Positions 18,285 to 28,265 are shown, counted from the first letter of the stretch. The stretch: 64,000 nt of DNA from Planctomycetota bacterium (GCA_028289345.1 JANQQL010000005.1:1-64000), one strand, 5' to 3'. Notes: generated by a model from the sequence alone, not told the origin. Translations and numbers: made by a program.

Positions 18285-18860
18285 GGTAGGAGTCCCAATG
18301 TCGCCGATCGGGAATCCGGCAACGGAAAATCAGGAGTGACTGGGCCCTGACCGGAGGGGGAGCTTCACTCTTCCCTCATTCCGACGGAAGCCCCGCCAGA
18401 TCCTTCCCCGAAACCCCTAGGCAGCATTCTGGGGCAACTGGGAAGCCACCGGTTACCGCGCCCAATCCGCGCTCGCACCTCTTCAGGCGTCTGCGCCGTC
18501 GTTGGCGGCTGTTCCCGGCCATCCCTTGTGACGACATTGTTGGGGCCATTGCACGTACCGTCGAAAGCGAACGTCGGTAACAGTCATTGGCAAGATCGCG
18601 AAACTCGTCAATGCACGTGGCGCCATCAAGAGTCGAACATGTGCAGTGAGCGGTCAACCAACGCCGGTGCTGCACGACTTCCAGCCCTCTGCTCTCCACG
18701 AACCACAGCATCAGTATTCTCCGCATGAACCGGTGGTCGATCACCGGAGTGACGGCGATGGGAAAGTCCGGATCCGTGCCATCGGTGCCGACGAAACAAG
18801 CTTTCCCGGCGGAATCCTGGTAAACCGCGCGTTCGCACAGGACCCTGTTGTGAGGCGCCC
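18285..18860. other. Intergenic region with one doubtful minus-strand ORF
   Basis: Divergent spacer of about 575 bp between the sigma fusion (-) and the sulfatase (+). A 122-codon minus-strand frame at 18376-18744 (Met-Ile-Asp-His start, several Cys and Trp) is open, but has no recognisable motif or ribosome binding site and I do not count it as a gene. Confidence 0.35.
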
Positions 18861-21059
18861 ATGCTCCGCCCCTTCGTCCCCATTGTCGTTTGCTTGGTCA
18901 TGGTGGGTTCGGAACTGCTTCCCGGTGACCGAGCAACAGCCGCAGAGCGACCAAACATCGTGTTCGTGTTCTCCGACGACCACGCCGTGCAGGCGATCAG
19001 CGCCTACGGATCGCGGCTGCTTTCGACTCCGAACATCGACCGGCTATCCGAAGAAGGCGCGCTCTTCGTCAACTCGTTCTGCGCCAACTCCCTCTGTGGT
19101 CCGTCTCGCGCGACCATCCTCACGGGAAAGCACAGCCACAAGAACGGATTTCGGCGCAACGGCTCCTGGTTCGACGGGAACCAGCCCACCTTCCCGCCGA
19201 TGCTCCGGGCCGCCGGGTATCAGACGGCCATCATTGGCAAGTGGCACCTGGCGAGTGATCCGGTGGGTTTCGATCACTGGGAGGTCCTTCCCGGGCAGGG
19301 CAGCTACTACAACCCCCACTTCCTCCAGCAAGACGGGAGTAAGGTCCAGCGGGAAGGGTACTGCACCGATCTGATCACCGAACGAAGCCTCGAGTGGCTG
19401 AAGAACGGTCGAGACGAGTCCAAGCCCTTTCTCTTGATGTGCCAGCACAAGGCCCCCCACCGAAACTGGTCGCCCGCGCTGAGACACCTGGATCGCTGGC
19501 GAGAAGAAGACGTGCCCGAACCGGACACGTTGTTCGACTCCTATGCCGGGCGAAGCAAGCTCTTGCTCGAGAGCGAGATGTCCATCCGGGATCACTTGCA
19601 CTGGGGCCACGACATGAAGTTCCACGGCGAGAGCCGGTGGCCCGAGCATTTCCGGGATGGTTACGGCAACGGCGAGTATCAAAGGATGACGCCCGCTCAG
19701 AAAGCCGCCTGGGATGCGCATTACCAGCCCGAAAACGAGTCTTTCGAGGCTGCCATGGATCGCGGCGAACTCGACGCAAAGGATGTTGTACGCTGGAAGT
19801 ATCAGCGGTACCTCAAGGACTACCTGCGCTGCGTGACCGCAGTCGACGAAGGCGTTGGGGAGATCCTCGACTACCTGGACAGCTCCGGACTCGCTGACAG
19901 TACGGTCGTCATCTACTCGTCCGATCAAGGCTTCTATCTGGGCGAGCACGGCTGGTACGACAAGCGCTGGATGTTCGAGGAATCCCTACGGATGCCGTTC
20001 TTGATCCGCTGGCCCGGGATGGTTCGAGCGGGCACTCGCTCCGAAGCCATGATTCAGAACATCGACTATGCACCGACGTTCCTGGAGATGGCCGGAGTCT
20101 CGGTGCCCGACGACGTCCAGGGCAGAAGCCTGGTTCCTCTGCTGAGGGGCCTTGGCAGAGCGGAGGAGGGCTGGAGAGATGCGATCTACTACGCCTACTA
20201 CGAGAATGGCGTGGTGCATCGCGTCCCGATTCACGACGGCATTCGCACCAAACACCACAAACTGATGTACTTCCCTCGGACCCAGGAGTGGCAGCTCTTC
20301 GACCTGCTCGAGGATCCGAAGGAACGACGCAGCCTCCACGCCGACCCGGCTCACCGGACCCGGCTCGCGGCCATGCAAAGACGCTACTTCGACCTGAGGA
20401 GGTTCTACGAAGTGAACGACGCCACCATCCCGGCCTCGAGAGCCGATGAACCCTGGTGGAAGCAGCGCTGGCTCGCCCTCAATGAACGAGTCCAGCAAGG
20501 CGACGCCGAGATCCTGTTCATCGGTGACTCCATCACCCAGGGATGGGAGGACACCGGGCTTCGCGTGTGGAACGAAACCTTCGCGTCTCCTCGCACGGTG
20601 AACCTCGGGTTCAGCGGTGACCGGACCGAGCACGTCTTGTACCGGCTCGAGAACGGCCACCTTGAAGGGATCGCGCCGCGGCTCACGGTCTTGATGATCG
20701 GGACCAACAACACCGGACATTCGCTCCAGGATCCGAAGGAGATCGCCGACGGGATCGACGCCATCCTCGCGACGATCCGCAGCAAGATTCCGGGGACGAA
20801 GGTCCTCTTGCTCGGAGTGTTCCCGCGGGGCTTCTCCCCGGAAGCTCCGGATCGTCTCAACAACATCGCCGTCAACCAATACCTGCGACGGTTCGACGAC
20901 GGCGAGCACATTCACTACGTCGACATCGGTCAAGTGTTCCTGGAACCGGACGGCACCATCTCCGACGAGGTCATGCCCGACGGATTGCACCTTTCCGAGG
21001 TCGGATACGAACGATGGGCGCTGGCCCTCCAAGAGAAGATCCGCGAGCTTCGTGAGTGA
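18861..21059 (+). CDS. Exported sulfatase fused to SGNH/GDSL hydrolase
   Basis: 732 residues from ATG 18861, with GAGG 6 bases upstream and a signal peptide (P-F-V-P-I-V-V-C-L-V-M-V-G). Residues 30-510 are a type I sulfatase: P-N-I-V-F-V-F-S-D-D supplies metal ligands D39/D40, and C79-G-P-S-R is the C-x-P-S-R motif whose Cys is converted to formylglycine. Residues 540-732 are an SGNH hydrolase: G-D-S-I-T-Q-G-W with Ser557, the G-T-N-N block and D-G-L-H-L-S with Asp/His. The protein could remove both a sulfate ester and an acyl or acetyl group from one sulfated polysaccharide; the pairing on a substrate is inference. The next gene downstream is the TIR-WD40 protein. No maturase (FGE or anSME) gene is seen nearby. 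Confidence 0.9.
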   Translation: MLRPFVPIVVCLVMVGSELLPGDRATAAERPNIVFVFSDDHAVQAISAYGSRLLSTPNIDRLSEEGALFVNSFCANSLCGPSRATILTGKHSHKNGFRRNGSWFDGNQPTFPPMLRAAGYQTAIIGKWHLASDPVGFDHWEVLPGQGSYYNPHFLQQDGSKVQREGYCTDLITERSLEWLKNGRDESKPFLLMCQHKAPHRNWSPALRHLDRWREEDVPEPDTLFDSYAGRSKLLLESEMSIRDHLHWGHDMKFHGESRWPEHFRDGYGNGEYQRMTPAQKAAWDAHYQPENESFEAAMDRGELDAKDVVRWKYQRYLKDYLRCVTAVDEGVGEILDYLDSSGLADSTVVIYSSDQGFYLGEHGWYDKRWMFEESLRMPFLIRWPGMVRAGTRSEAMIQNIDYAPTFLEMAGVSVPDDVQGRSLVPLLRGLGRAEEGWRDAIYYAYYENGVVHRVPIHDGIRTKHHKLMYFPRTQEWQLFDLLEDPKERRSLHADPAHRTRLAAMQRRYFDLRRFYEVNDATIPASRADEPWWKQRWLALNERVQQGDAEILFIGDSITQGWEDTGLRVWNETFASPRTVNLGFSGDRTEHVLYRLENGHLEGIAPRLTVLMIGTNNTGHSLQDPKEIADGIDAILATIRSKIPGTKVLLLGVFPRGFSPEAPDRLNNIAVNQYLRRFDDGEHIHYVDIGQVFLEPDGTISDEVMPDGLHLSEVGYERWALALQEKIRELRE

Positions 21060-21199
21060 GTCGGTGCACACGGTGACTCAGAGAGCCCCACCTCCCATGA
21101 AAGTCGACCAGCGAACTCAGGGCCACGCTTGAACATCGCGTGACGCCCTTGGACTGAACCACCGAGTGGCAGGGCCAAGGCGAGTGACAGGAGGAGTCT

Positions 21200-24100
21200 G
21201 TGGACAAACCCCAGAATTCTGAACAGCGGGAAGGACGCATGGCCAAACTACTCGATGCCATGTTCCGATTCCTCTACGGGGATGATGTGTTCGTCTCCTA
21301 TGCGAGAGAAGACGGCGCGGAGTACGCAGATTCGCTCGCCTCGCGACTGGTGGACGAAGGATTCGCTAGCGACATCGACCAATGGGGCACTGATCCAGGC
21401 GAGAAGCTCCCGCCGGGCCTGATCCGCAGGATTCGACGGTGTCGGGTGCTCGTCATTGTCGCCACGGCCGCGGCGCGGAAGTCTTCCTCGATTGGCCAAG
21501 AGATTGAGCACTTCCTCCCGACGGGAGGCCGGATCGTTCCCGTGGACCTGGATGGCGACATCCGGAGTGCCGTGTGGTGGCCCTTGTTGCGAGGGATGAG
21601 CGTCACCGACGAGTCCCAGACTCGGCGCGTTCGTCCCATTCAGGAAAGGCAAGAAGTCGAGCAACCGGACGGGCCGCTCGCGTCCGACCGAGTGGTCCGT
21701 CGGGTCCGAAGGACCTTCGAGTTTCGAAAGAAGTCGCAGCGGTTGTCGTTGGCAACTCGCGTCACCGGGATTGTGCTGACGCTCCTCATCGCCGCGACGG
21801 TCATCGCGTCTTTCGTGGCTGGGAAAAAAATCCGGCAAGCCTCGCTGGCGGTGAGCGCCGCGACCGAAGCGGAGAGCAAAAGGCAAGCGGCCGAGTCGAG
21901 GGCTCAGGAGGCCAATGCCCAAGCGGCTCGAGCCGAGGTCGATCGAGACGCGGCGGTGCAACGAGCAAGCGATGCGGAACGGGAAGCAAATCGCCAGGAA
22001 TCTCGTGCACGTCGGCACCGGGGCATCAACTTGGTGGAAAGCGCCGCCAGCTCACTGGCGATGGACAACGTCGATGTTGCGCGCAACCGCCTCGAGTCTG
22101 TCGAGTCAGACCTTCGGCACTGGGAATGGAACTACCTGTTTGGTCGGCTCGACCCCTCGCTCCGCACCATCATCGCCGACGGCGGGGCTCTGGTTGCGGT
22201 TCGCAGCGTGAGCGGGGACCTCGCGATCGGAACAGCAGACAGCATTGAGTTCTACGATCGGAACGCCGCGTGGAAGCGATCGATCCCAACCAGCGGCGCG
22301 GTCCGTCGACTGGCGTTGTCTCCGCAATCGGAACGTGTTGCCTATGTGACGAAGTGGTCGATCATGGACCGCCATCGAATCGAGCTTCTTGACCTCGAGA
22401 AGGCAAACGCCGAACCCGTCACTCTCACGAATGTCGCGACAGACCATCGGGGAGACTCGATCACGGCGCTCGCCTTCCGCGGCGATGGAAGCATGCTCGC
22501 CAGCGGTTCGAGTGGGTCCTACCTGGACGACGACGACAACCTGCGGCTCAGCAACGACACGATCAAATTATGGCATGGGGAGACCGGCGAGCCTCTCGCC
22601 ACGCTGCTCGATCCCTCGAACACGAGGGGCTGGGTCCACGATCTCGCGTTCTCCCCGAAGAGCCCTGTTCTCGCGGCGGGTCGAGAAGACGGCACGGTTG
22701 CTCTCTGGGACGTCGCCACAACGAAACTACTGGGGTTCCTCGGAAATGCGGGTGCCGCTGCGACCGCGCTCGCATTCCACCAGGATGGCGAGCTCCTCGT
22801 GGTGGGTCGTGACGATGGCTCCCTCGACATCTGGCAGGCCGCGGCCGGAGGAAAGCGGCTCAGCACGCGACGGCCCCACGAAAAGAAGGTGACCGCCGTC
22901 GCATTCTCTTCGGGGGGGAGCTTGCTCTTGTCTTGTTCCGAGGACGCGACGATCTGTCTCACGAACGTCGCGACCGGAGAGGTCGAGAGAACTCTCGCGG
23001 GTCACCGCTCTGGCGTGGAATCGGTGGTTCCGCTTGTCGACGACATTCACTTTGTCACCACAGCCAACGACCGCACCGCACGGCTTTGGAGCCTACGAAG
23101 CGCCGAGCGCCCAGCGGTTGCAGATGCTCATCGCGGCTCGGTGGAAGCTCTCGCGGTCAGTCCGGATGGCCGGAACGCGATTTCGTGTGCCCCCGCCGAC
23201 TACTCTCAAGACGTTCGGCAGCCGACGTACCGAGAGATTGAAGTTCACGAAGGAGAATCTGAGGAACCACGCTGGGTCGTGACCGTGGATCACGATGTCA
23301 GCTGCGTGCGCTTTGCCTCCGAGGAGATGCTCCTTGCGTTCGGCGATGAGGCGGGTGGACTCGGCATGCTAGATCTCCGTACCGGTGAGCAGCGCGAACT
23401 TGTCCCCCCCCAAGGACCCGCCATTCGCGACCTTCTCTTTCCTGGCGGCAAATCGCTCGTGGCCGGCGATGACGCCGGAACTCTTCGCTTCGTTGACATG
23501 CGGGACTTGAGCTTTGAAGTTCGCCCGGACGTGCATCCGGGAGGAATTCACGGATTGGCTTTTGCGCCGCGCCAGCGAGAAGTCCTCACTTGCGGAGTGG
23601 ACGGGAGTGTTCGCAGAACCGCTGTGTCGGCCAGAACGAGCTCGGATCTGCTGTATGAATCGGACGTTTCCGTCTCTGCGATCGCCGTCAGCCCGACCGG
23701 GAGAAAACTGGCGTGCGGGAGGGTTGATGGCTCGGTCGCGATCCTTGACCTGAGCGGCGCCCGGGAACTCCACCGGTTCGCCACCTCGCGAGGAAAGATC
23801 ACGCGCATCCAGTGGTGGCTCTTCGAAGAAGACCCAGACGACGAGGAAGAGGGTCACGAGAATCCCTACAAGAACCGGTTGCTCAAGGTTTGGCACGAGG
23901 ATGGCTGGATGTCCAACTGGACGATCGAAGGCAAAGAATTCACCGATGCGGATCGTAGCCACTTGACGAGACCCAAATTGCTCGACGTCAGCGGCAGATG
24001 GATCGCCAACGCGGACCCAGCCTTGCGGCCCACCAAATCCGAGTGGGTCTCCTCGGAGGACACGGTGCTTCTGTGGTCCCTTGACCAATCGAGTCCGAGC

Positions 24101-24952
24101 CGGACGATCGTCCATACCTTCGGGACCTACACCTCCTGTGCCTGGTCGCCGGACTCCACGGTCTTCGCCTTGGGCAACGATCGGGGCCAGATCGAGCTAG
24201 GGACGCGCGACGACCCGGGCACGCGTGTCGAGTGGACCGCGCACACGGATTCCGATTTCGACGACACCATTCGTGACATCGAGTTTTCGAAGGACGGGAA
24301 CCTCCTTGCCACCGCAGGAGAAGACAATCGGGCGCGTGTCTGGCGCCCAGGAAAGCAGAAGGGCGAACCATGGATTCGCACCCACGAGTTCACCCACCCC
24401 GGCGACGTTCTCGCGGTCGCCCTGCATCCGAGCTGCCGCTTCCTTGCAAGCGGCAGCTCGGCTTTGGACTGGGATGACTGGGACTCCGACTTCGATGAGG
24501 ATCCGGATCCACTCGTCGACACGCTGAAGATCTGGAGTCTCGGCGCGGAAGGGGAAGCCATTGCAACCGCTGTGCGGACGCCAGAAGGAGGCGACGTCAC
24601 ACGACTGTGCTTCACTCCGGACGGCACGGTGCTGGCGGCGGGGATCGGAGACGGCGGAGTCGTGCTCTACAGTGTCCCGGACTTGAGTGAACAGGGCCGC
24701 CTCGCACCACCCTCCACGCGTCCCGCGGGAATCCGCAGCCTTGATTACGATGGCACTGGTGCACGACTGTTCGTCGGCTACGGAAGCGGCGTCGTGGGAG
24801 TGTGGGATCCCGAGCTCTCTGCCCTCACCCTGCTCCTTGATGATCCCGAAGCCGACATCACCTGTTCGAGCTTCTCATCGAGTGGCACGCTGATGGGCGG
24901 CCTCGAAACCGGGTCGTTTCGGATCTGGAGAGGGTCTCCACCCGCTGATTGA
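21200..24952 (+). CDS. Membrane TIR-coiled coil-WD40 protein
   Basis: 1250 residues from GTG 21200, fixed by a strong AGGAGGAG ribosome binding site at 21189-21196. Residues 27-135 are a TIR domain: D-D-V-F-V-S-Y-A-R-E-D at the start, a D-x-D-Q-W-G-T-D-P-G-E turn, V-L-V-I-V-A-T, and S-S-S-I-G-Q-E-I-E-H-F with Glu101 at the position used as the catalytic Glu in NAD-cleaving TIRs. One membrane helix follows (188-208) and then a coiled coil (212-272, Ala/Glu/Arg-rich). Residues about 300-1245 are WD40 repeats (repeated A-F-S-x-D-G-x, L-A-S-G-S, L-W-D-V/I-W). TIR effectors joined to repeat sensors are known in defence and signalling. Here the propeller lies on the far side of a membrane helix from the TIR domain, suggesting signal transmission across the membrane; that is inference. 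Confidence 0.85.
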   Translation: MDKPQNSEQREGRMAKLLDAMFRFLYGDDVFVSYAREDGAEYADSLASRLVDEGFASDIDQWGTDPGEKLPPGLIRRIRRCRVLVIVATAAARKSSSIGQEIEHFLPTGGRIVPVDLDGDIRSAVWWPLLRGMSVTDESQTRRVRPIQERQEVEQPDGPLASDRVVRRVRRTFEFRKKSQRLSLATRVTGIVLTLLIAATVIASFVAGKKIRQASLAVSAATEAESKRQAAESRAQEANAQAARAEVDRDAAVQRASDAEREANRQESRARRHRGINLVESAASSLAMDNVDVARNRLESVESDLRHWEWNYLFGRLDPSLRTIIADGGALVAVRSVSGDLAIGTADSIEFYDRNAAWKRSIPTSGAVRRLALSPQSERVAYVTKWSIMDRHRIELLDLEKANAEPVTLTNVATDHRGDSITALAFRGDGSMLASGSSGSYLDDDDNLRLSNDTIKLWHGETGEPLATLLDPSNTRGWVHDLAFSPKSPVLAAGREDGTVALWDVATTKLLGFLGNAGAAATALAFHQDGELLVVGRDDGSLDIWQAAAGGKRLSTRRPHEKKVTAVAFSSGGSLLLSCSEDATICLTNVATGEVERTLAGHRSGVESVVPLVDDIHFVTTANDRTARLWSLRSAERPAVADAHRGSVEALAVSPDGRNAISCAPADYSQDVRQPTYREIEVHEGESEEPRWVVTVDHDVSCVRFASEEMLLAFGDEAGGLGMLDLRTGEQRELVPPQGPAIRDLLFPGGKSLVAGDDAGTLRFVDMRDLSFEVRPDVHPGGIHGLAFAPRQREVLTCGVDGSVRRTAVSARTSSDLLYESDVSVSAIAVSPTGRKLACGRVDGSVAILDLSGARELHRFATSRGKITRIQWWLFEEDPDDEEEGHENPYKNRLLKVWHEDGWMSNWTIEGKEFTDADRSHLTRPKLLDVSGRWIANADPALRPTKSEWVSSEDTVLLWSLDQSSPSRTIVHTFGTYTSCAWSPDSTVFALGNDRGQIELGTRDDPGTRVEWTAHTDSDFDDTIRDIEFSKDGNLLATAGEDNRARVWRPGKQKGEPWIRTHEFTHPGDVLAVALHPSCRFLASGSSALDWDDWDSDFDEDPDPLVDTLKIWSLGAEGEAIATAVRTPEGGDVTRLCFTPDGTVLAAGIGDGGVVLYSVPDLSEQGRLAPPSTRPAGIRSLDYDGTGARLFVGYGSGVVGVWDPELSALTLLLDDPEADITCSSFSSSGTLMGGLETGSFRIWRGSPPAD

Positions 24953-24995
24953 GGGGAATCTGGAGGTGGACCGCGGAAGATGCCGGTCTGTCCGA

Positions 24996-25028
24996 GCCTG
25001 GCGCCGCGGATGCGGTGAGGCGCCAGGC
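24996..25028 (+). terminator. Putative terminator hairpin after TIR-WD40 gene
   Basis: A perfect 10-bp inverted repeat (GCCTGGCGCC at 24996-25005 and GGCGCCAGGC at 25019-25028, 13-base loop) begins 43 bases past the stop at 24952. There is no T-tract, so rho-independent function is uncertain. Confidence 0.35.
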
Positions 25029-25214
25029 GGAATCCCTGCACACCGTCCCCGTGAGCTAGAATGCGCAAGCTGACCTTCCGTACCCAGAAGGCCCGCGCGG
25101 CGGTCGAGCGATCCTGGAGGCCGCACCCCGGAGTGCCACGCGAAATCGATACGTCGTGGTGGCGTCGTTTGATGGACCAGTCCAGCATTGTCAGAGCACT
25201 GGAGGAAACGACCG

Positions 25215-26672
25215 ATGTCCAGAATGGCGAGTGTTCTTCTCAGCTTGGCCACCGTCCCTTGGCTTGTGGAATCTGCCAAAGGGCAATGCCTCTATGAGGG
25301 TCGCGGCTCGTTAGACACTCCCTATGGGGCAGGTCTTCCCTCGGATGGGAAAGGTGTCGCCGTCTCCGGCGATTGGATGGCCGTCGGCGCACCCGGGATC
25401 AATGACTACGCTGGTGCGGTGTACCTCTTCGTCCGCGAGGCGTCTGCCTGGAGCCATCACTCAACGATCACGGCATCGGACGGAGCCGAGGGAGATTGGT
25501 TTGGCGGAGCCGTTGCGCTCGATGGCCCTCACCTGGTCGTCGGACGGTCCGCCAATCAACACAGCGACGACACCGCCGGTGCAGCCTACTTTTTCATGTT
25601 GCAGGGCTCGAACTGGACGGAACTGCAAAAAGTCACTCCGAGCACGGCGTCCGAGAACGACTACTTTGGCTCCGCCGTCGACCTGGAAGGCGAGGTGGCC
25701 GTCATCGGGGCTCCCGACGCAGGCCCCGAACCCTTTGGACCAGGCAGTGTCTATTTCTTCCGGTTCTCTGGCACCAGCTGGGTGGAGGAACAAGAGCTGG
25801 GATCGAGTACTCCAGAATTCGACGGAAACTACGGCGGCTCCGTTTCGCTGTCTGGTGATCGAGCCGCCATCGGTGCCTACCGCCCCCTGCACGGCAGCGT
25901 CGACATTGTGGCATTCGATGGCAGTCAATGGGTCGTGGAGCAAGTCCTGACCGCCGCAGAACAGCAAACTCGCGACTACTTCGGTTGGTCGGTCGCACTA
26001 CGGGACGACCGGCTGCTGGTCGGCGCAATCGGGGCTGACGACACTCATGAAAGTCAGGGCGCCGCTTACCTTTTCGAGGACAACGGAAACACCTGGCAGA
26101 GAAAGAAGAGATTCGTTTCCACGACTCCGTTCAGCCTCTCCAGCTTCGGCGACTCACTGGCGCTTGGGGAAGACATTGCGTTCATCGGCAACAGATCAGA
26201 CGGCGGAGGGGCTGGCGCGGCCTTCTTCCTTCGTCGCATCGGGTCCCAATGGAAGATCCTCGAGCGCATCGGCCCAAGCGACGGTGGCCAGTCCCTCGGG
26301 CAGTTTGCGGACAGCGTCGCGATCGATGGCGACACCCTCGTCGCAAGCTCGACCATGGGCACGACATTCCTCGTGGAGCCGACCAGCTTCTGTCTCGATG
26401 CCACACCGGAGACCCCGGCCGCTGGACAGACACTGACGTTCACGACAGACATCGGTCTTTCCAGTTCGGCGGCGCTTCTATACCTCGTCGACATCAACAA
26501 CATCCCGCTATTCGAAAGACTCTTCCTCGGACAGTTCGACGCCCAAGGCATGTGGTCTGTGGACATCACCGTGCCACCCGGCTTGTGGTTCCTCACCATG
26601 CAATTCCAGACCCTTGGGCGGAAACCCGATGGAAAGCTGGCGTTCAGCAACGCGGTCGAAGTTCGGTTCTAG
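25215..26672 (+). CDS. Exported FG-GAP-like propeller protein with shared C-terminal domain
   Basis: 485 residues from ATG 25215, preferred because GGAGGA lies about 9 bases upstream and a signal peptide follows (M-A-S-V-L-L-S-L-A-T-V, ending K-G-Q). Residues about 30-395 hold about seven FG-GAP-like blades (repeated G-x-W-F-G-G-A-V-A-L, V-V-I-G-A-P, G-A-A-Y-L-F, W-x-E-x-Q), the pattern of bacterial integrin-alpha-like propellers. The last 90 or so residues (F-C-L-D-A-T-P to S-N-A-V-E-V-R-F) match the C-terminal module of three other proteins in the window. It is probably a surface or secreted binding protein. It is followed by the DUF2235 gene 93 bases on, same strand. Confidence 0.8.
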   Translation: MSRMASVLLSLATVPWLVESAKGQCLYEGRGSLDTPYGAGLPSDGKGVAVSGDWMAVGAPGINDYAGAVYLFVREASAWSHHSTITASDGAEGDWFGGAVALDGPHLVVGRSANQHSDDTAGAAYFFMLQGSNWTELQKVTPSTASENDYFGSAVDLEGEVAVIGAPDAGPEPFGPGSVYFFRFSGTSWVEEQELGSSTPEFDGNYGGSVSLSGDRAAIGAYRPLHGSVDIVAFDGSQWVVEQVLTAAEQQTRDYFGWSVALRDDRLLVGAIGADDTHESQGAAYLFEDNGNTWQRKKRFVSTTPFSLSSFGDSLALGEDIAFIGNRSDGGGAGAAFFLRRIGSQWKILERIGPSDGGQSLGQFADSVAIDGDTLVASSTMGTTFLVEPTSFCLDATPETPAAGQTLTFTTDIGLSSSAALLYLVDINNIPLFERLFLGQFDAQGMWSVDITVPPGLWFLTMQFQTLGRKPDGKLAFSNAVEVRF

Positions 26673-26765
26673 TTGTCGCAGCGCACAGACGGTGCAGCGT
26701 CCCGTCGCCAGTCGGCGTGCATTGGTTGGGTCCATGCAGCGTGACCTCAAAGAGAAGGGACGGCA

Positions 26766-28034
26766 ATGCCCAGGAACCTCGTCATCTGTCTCGACGGAAC
26801 CGGCAATCAATTTGGCAATGACCTGTCCAATGTCGTGAAGCTGTTTCGCATGCTGGAACGCAAACCGGAGGAGCAAGTCGCTTACTACGATCCGGGAGTC
26901 GGGACGATGGGCGACCCGGCCTACAAGACTTGGGCAGCCCGGAAGATCAACAAGACCCTCGGACTTGCCTTCGGCCGGGGCCTCACCAAGAACCTCATCG
27001 AAGCCTACACGTACCTCATGCAAAACTACGAATTGGGAGACAGGGTCTTCCTCTTCGGGTTCAGCCGCGGCGCCTACACCGCTCGCGCCCTCGCGGCATT
27101 CATTCGGGAATGCGGCCTGTTCGAGAAAGGGGCCGAGAACCTGATCCCGTACGCGATGAACTTCTTCCTGCAGAAGCCGCCGAAAGACGATCCCAAAAGG
27201 TTCTACAAAGTGCTGTCGAGCTTCCGGAGCACCTACGGACGACGGTTCCGCAAGGAAGATGATCCCAAGGACCCCCGGAGGGTGAAACCGGGAGACAACC
27301 CCTACCACTACCAGCTGCGGCTCCACTTCATGGGGTTGTTCGACACGGTCAAGAGCTACGGCTGGGTGACAAGCCCGATCACGTTCCGCAACGAAACCGA
27401 GAACGCGAGTGTCCTCTGCGTCCGCCACGCGCTCGCGATCGACGAGAGGCGGATCTTCTTTCGCCAGATGCACTGGACGCCCTCTGTGGACCAGGATTGC
27501 AAGGAAGTCTGGTTCCCGGGGGTGCACTCCGACATCGGCGGCGGATACCCCGAGACCGAATCAGCACTCGCGAAGGTGGCGCTCGAATGGATGGTCCACG
27601 AGGCGTGCGCCAAGGGGCTCAAGGTAAGCCGCTACCGCTATGGTCGAACCCTAGGCAGGATGGAGAACGGGACGGGGAAGTGGAAGCCGACCGAGAACGA
27701 TCCAAAGTTCCCCAATCCCGATCCCGCCGGGGTTGCCCACGAATCGCTCAAGGGGTGGTGGAAGGTCATTCAGGCCCTTCCGAAGAAACTCCAGCCCTGG
27801 GAGGATTCCAAGCACCGGCGCACGATCATGAGCGAGGATGAACGCCTGGGGACGGCAAACGGCCGAAACCCGCTGCTCGTGCACGAGAGCGTCGTGAAGC
27901 GACTCAAGGCCGAGAAGGTGTCGACCGTCGATGGTGCGACCGAGAAATACCAGCCGGTGAACCTACGCAACGAGCTCGACGGCTGCATGGAGACGACCAT
28001 GCCGGCAGACGTCGTTCTGCCGAACGAGGGTTGA
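26766..28034 (+). CDS. DUF2235 alpha/beta hydrolase (Tle1-like)
   Basis: 422 residues, no signal peptide, with GAAGG before ATG 26766. The start C-L-D-G-T-G-N-Q and the G-F-S-R-G-A-Y-T-A-R motif (nucleophile Ser100 in a G-x-S-x-G elbow) are diagnostic of the DUF2235 family, alpha/beta hydrolases that include type VI secretion phospholipase effectors of the Tle1 type. W-F-P-G-V-H-S-D-I-G-G-G-Y carries the family's conserved His/Asp block. No type VI secretion genes, VgrG or PAAR domain are in the window, so a housekeeping or lipid-hydrolase role is as likely as an effector. The C-terminal third is less conserved and Lys-rich. Confidence 0.85.
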   Translation: MPRNLVICLDGTGNQFGNDLSNVVKLFRMLERKPEEQVAYYDPGVGTMGDPAYKTWAARKINKTLGLAFGRGLTKNLIEAYTYLMQNYELGDRVFLFGFSRGAYTARALAAFIRECGLFEKGAENLIPYAMNFFLQKPPKDDPKRFYKVLSSFRSTYGRRFRKEDDPKDPRRVKPGDNPYHYQLRLHFMGLFDTVKSYGWVTSPITFRNETENASVLCVRHALAIDERRIFFRQMHWTPSVDQDCKEVWFPGVHSDIGGGYPETESALAKVALEWMVHEACAKGLKVSRYRYGRTLGRMENGTGKWKPTENDPKFPNPDPAGVAHESLKGWWKVIQALPKKLQPWEDSKHRRTIMSEDERLGTANGRNPLLVHESVVKRLKAEKVSTVDGATEKYQPVNLRNELDGCMETTMPADVVLPNEG

Positions 28035-28162
28035 ACAAGGAGCGCGGAGCTCGCGGTTGAACGGCAGTCCGGCGGTCGTCGATCGGCCTGTCAATCAAGC
28101 CGGTCCAGTCGGCCTGCGATTTCGCCTGGTACTGCAGCGCGGCGAATGTGCTCGCCGCTCTC

Positions 28163-28179
28163 GAAACTCGCGGAGTTTC
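28163..28179. terminator. Short inverted repeat between convergent genes
   Basis: GAAACTC-GCG-GAGTTTC, a 7-bp stem with a 3-base loop, lies in the 230-bp gap between the DUF2235 gene (+) and the RTX-sulfatase gene (-). It is short and lacks a T-run; it may be a weak terminator or coincidence. Confidence 0.25.
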
Positions 28180-28265
28180 CAGGCCGCCTGCTCCATGTCC
28201 GCGTCCAGCAAGCACACCGACGAAACAAGGACGCGAACATGGAGCAAGAACCACTGCAATCCGGA

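Noticed and set aside
19044-21071. Long minus-strand open frames opposite the sulfatase (301 and 361 codons)
   Set aside because: The plus strand has complete sulfatase and SGNH motifs, a ribosome binding site and a signal peptide; the minus frames have none.
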